In this document: piece by piece, positions 62,192-64,000 of the stretch
Layout: each line of letters begins with the position of its first letter
Position numbering within the stretch: the stretch's first letter is position 1
Assembly: GCA_019239915.1 (NCBI GenBank)
Contig: JAFAZF010000003.1
Coordinates: 121,424-185,423 of the forward strand
Source: Sphingomonadaceae bacterium
Lineage (GTDB): Bacteria; Pseudomonadota; Alphaproteobacteria; Sphingomonadales; Sphingomonadaceae
DNA length: 64,000 nucleotides
Direction of reading: 5' to 3'
Position numbers and translations under genes: made by a program
The notes under the pieces: model-generated
Told to the model about the DNA's origin: nothing
Seen by the model: the letters and a program-made list of their open reading frames with translations, nothing else
Databases searched by the model: none

Positions 62192-62929
62192 ATGGCGGAA
62201 ATACCCAGCGGAAAGACGTCGGCCAAGCCGGCTGAAAAGATCGCGTCCAGGATCAAGGCGAGCGAGCCCGCAAAGGCCGTTCCGCCGGTAAGCGTGCCGA
62301 CCGCGGTGATTGCGGAAGCCGCGATGGCCGATCCGCTGCCCGCGCTCGATGTGGCGTTCACGCCGGAGCCGCAGGTCGTCGCTCAGCCCGTCGTCAACGA
62401 AGCGACCCAAACAACCGAAACGGCAGCGCCCGCACCCGCGGCGCCTGTCGATGTAGAGATGCTCAAGAAAGGATTGTCGATCATGACCGATACCAGCGCG
62501 TTCGCCGCGACGACCGAGAAGGCTCAGGCCGTGTTCGGTGAGTTCAATGCCCGTGCCAAGGCCGCTGCCGAGAAGAGCGCCAAGCTCGTCGAGGACGTCA
62601 GCGACCTGACCAAGGGCAATGTCGAGGCGATCGTCGCTTCCGGCAAGATCGCGATGAAGGGCGCCGAGGAGATCGGCGCGGAATATGCCGCTTATGGCAA
62701 GGCCAGCTTCGAGAAGGCCACCGGCGCGTTCAAGAGCTTCGCGTCCGTGAAGTCGCCGACCGAGCTGCTCCAGCTCCAGAACGACTATGCCAAGTCGTCG
62801 TTCGACGCGCTGGTCGCCGAGAGCTCGAAGCTCACCGAGGCGTTCGTGAAGCTCGCCGGTGACGTGATGCAGCCGCTGTCGAGCCGCTTCGCGGTTGCCG
62901 CCGAGAAAGTGAAGTCGGCTACTCTCTAA
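62192..62929 (+). CDS. Phasin family protein
   Basis: A 245-residue granule-coat protein. An alanine/lysine/proline-rich leader (about 1-90) precedes the phasin_2 core with [40 protein letters not shown] helices and [20 protein letters not shown]. Phasins cover PHA granules and control their size. GAGAGG lies just before ATG 62192. phaC is directly upstream. Confidence 0.9.
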   Translation: MAEIPSGKTSAKPAEKIASRIKASEPAKAVPPVSVPTAVIAEAAMADPLPALDVAFTPEPQVVAQPVVNEATQTTETAAPAPAAPVDVEMLKKGLSIMTDTSAFAATTEKAQAVFGEFNARAKAAAEKSAKLVEDVSDLTKGNVEAIVASGKIAMKGAEEIGAEYAAYGKASFEKATGAFKSFASVKSPTELLQLQNDYAKSSFDALVAESSKLTEAFVKLAGDVMQPLSSRFAVAAEKVKSATL

Positions 62930-62971
62930 GCGAGAGCGTCGCGGCTTCGCGCCGCGACCATGGGGCAAGCG

Positions 62972-62997
62972 ACGGCCGGGCGGAAACGCCCGGCCGT
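62972..62997 (+). terminator. GC-rich stem-loop after the phasin gene
   Basis: ACGGCCGGGCG and CGCCCGGCCGT form an 11-bp perfect stem with GAAA loop. Another stem, GTCGCGGC/GCCGCGAC, lies 20 bases before. No T tract, so termination would be factor-assisted. Confidence 0.5.
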
Positions 62998-63053
62998 TCG
63001 CCGTTCCGGCCCCTTGCCTGCGAACCGCGCGATGCCATATTCTGCGCCTGCAC

Positions 63054-63443
63054 ATGACGAACCGAACGCGAGCGAAGATGGCGGAGCATTCCGCCGACCG
63101 GCACATGCCCGCCATGATGGCCGGCCAGAAGGATGAGGGCGACGGCGGCACCGGGCTCGGCGTCGCGACGCGGACGCGCACCCGCACCAAACAGCCTTCG
63201 CCCTACAAGGTGCTGATGCTCAACGACGACTACACGCCGATGGAATTCGTCGTGCTCTGCCTGCAGCGCTTCTTCCGGATGAGCATTGAGGATGCGACTC
63301 GCGTGATGCTCCACGTCCACCAGAAGGGCGTCGGCGTCTGCGGCATCTTCAGCTACGAGGTCGCCGAGACGAAGGTCAGCCAGGTCGTCGATTTCGCGCG
63401 CCAGAACCAGCATCCGCTGCAGTGCACGCTCGAAAAGGCCTGA
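63054..63443 (+). CDS. clpS: ATP-dependent Clp protease adaptor ClpS
   Basis: A 129-residue N-recognin that hands N-degron substrates to ClpAP. The core [20 protein letters not shown] and [35 protein letters not shown] is intact. The N-terminal extension is disordered and the start is uncertain: ATG 63054, 63078 and 63105 are all in frame with weak sites. clpA is not visible downstream; a galE start lies there instead. Confidence 0.95.
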   Translation: MTNRTRAKMAEHSADRHMPAMMAGQKDEGDGGTGLGVATRTRTRTKQPSPYKVLMLNDDYTPMEFVVLCLQRFFRMSIEDATRVMLHVHQKGVGVCGIFSYEVAETKVSQVVDFARQNQHPLQCTLEKA

Positions 63444-63549
63444 TCGCGCCGCGCGTTCTTTTCCCTCTTTTCATCAGCCCTTCGCACCTCCATCAATAAT
63501 CATGCTGCGGTAGCGATGCCGCGCTGCATGATCTTGGCGGGAGCAGGCG

Positions 63550-64000
63550 ATGGGCGGAAACCACAAGTTGCCGGTGCTGGTGACGGGCGGCGCGGGCTAT
63601 ATCGGCAGCCATGCCGTGCTCGCGCTTGCCGATGCGGGCTGGCCGGTCGTCGTGCTCGACAATCTCGTCACCGGGTTCCGCTGGGCGGTCGATCCGCGGG
63701 CGCGCTTCGTGGAAGGCGACGTCGCCGACATGGCGCTGGTCGGCCGCACGATCGCAGAGCACGGCATCGGCGCGATCATGCATTTCGCCGGCTCGGTGGT
63801 GGTGCCCGAATCGGTGAGCGACCCGCTCAAATATTATCGCAACAATACCGCAACCTCCCGCGCGCTGATCGAGGCGGCGGTGACGGGCGGCGTGAAGCAC
63901 TTCATCTTCTCGTCGACTGCCGCGACCTACGGCACGCCGGCGACCAGCCCGGTCCGCGAGGACATGGCCACGGTGCCGATCAACCCCTATGGCATGTCCA
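63550..64000 (+). CDS. galE: UDP-glucose 4-epimerase, N-terminal part (cut by the window end)
   Basis: The first 150 residues are visible. The Rossmann VLVTGGAGYIGSHAVLALAD binds NAD; HFAGSVVVPESVSDPLKYY and STAATYG contain the catalytic Ser/Thr region, and NPYGMS begins the YxxxK motif, whose Lys lies beyond the window. It interconverts UDP-glucose and UDP-galactose for envelope polysaccharide. GGGAG is six bases upstream of ATG. Confidence 0.95.
   Translation, partial: MGGNHKLPVLVTGGAGYIGSHAVLALADAGWPVVVLDNLVTGFRWAVDPRARFVEGDVADMALVGRTIAEHGIGAIMHFAGSVVVPESVSDPLKYYRNNTATSRALIEAAVTGGVKHFIFSSTAATYGTPATSPVREDMATVPINPYGMS

Overview
The window is GC-rich chromosomal DNA of an alphaproteobacterium, most likely Sphingomonadales (Sphingomonas sensu lato). 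Four things point there: a divL-tsaE-amgK-murU-addB-addA-trxA run, an ornithine decarboxylase next to a deoxyhypusine-synthase-like gene (sym-homospermidine is the marker polyamine of Sphingomonas), a class I PHA synthase with a phasin, and many intergenic imperfect palindromes built on TTCGACAGGCTCAG or CGAGCGAAGTCGAGG motifs. Almost all of it is core genome. Long antisense ORFs are codon-bias shadows and are omitted.

Layout. 1-1.5 kb: polyamine synthesis. 1.6-7.1 kb (minus): a five-gene operon of TPR protein, ispE, lipoprotein, NAD(P)HX repair enzyme and RNA m5U methyltransferase. 7.2-9.6 kb: M13 peptidase and a small monooxygenase-like protein. 9.7-21.9 kb: divL, whose phosphoacceptor His is replaced by Tyr, then tsaE, amgK/murU (cell-wall sugar recycling), addB/addA (break repair) and trxA. 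22-30 kb: phosphatase, enoyl-CoA hydratase, nitroreductase, a frameshifted quinone oxidoreductase, DUF4142 and SDR genes, tRNA-Pro(CGG) and an adrenodoxin-reductase-type FAD enzyme.

30.2-36.3 kb is the only accessory-looking region. It holds an HxlR-type regulator remnant, a strong terminator, an orphan AT-richer gene, lepA, a decayed toxin-antitoxin pair, a coupled three-gene cassette of unknown small proteins (two with predicted membrane segments), and a helix/coiled-coil protein whose C-terminus is out of frame.

36.4-64 kb is mostly housekeeping: cvpA, a NifU/IscU-like protein, a Kef-type antiporter, aroK-aroB, xerD-accA, three small Flp-type pilin genes, mutT, comF, grxC, a nitrilase-family amidase, a malonyl-CoA-synthetase-like ligase, a DUF885 peptidase, a cyclophilin, hom, alaC, phaC plus phasin (with two PhaR-like operator candidates), clpS and the start of galE. 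Several genes abut REP-like repeats; one repeat appears to supply or displace the start of a membrane protein at 52.9 kb.

The best candidates for something undescribed are the 34.1-35.2 kb cassette and the nearby orphan gene at 30.8 kb. Neither can be assigned a function from sequence alone. At least four frameshifts sit between 24.5 and 36 kb, so single-base sequencing error must be excluded before any is called a true pseudogene.
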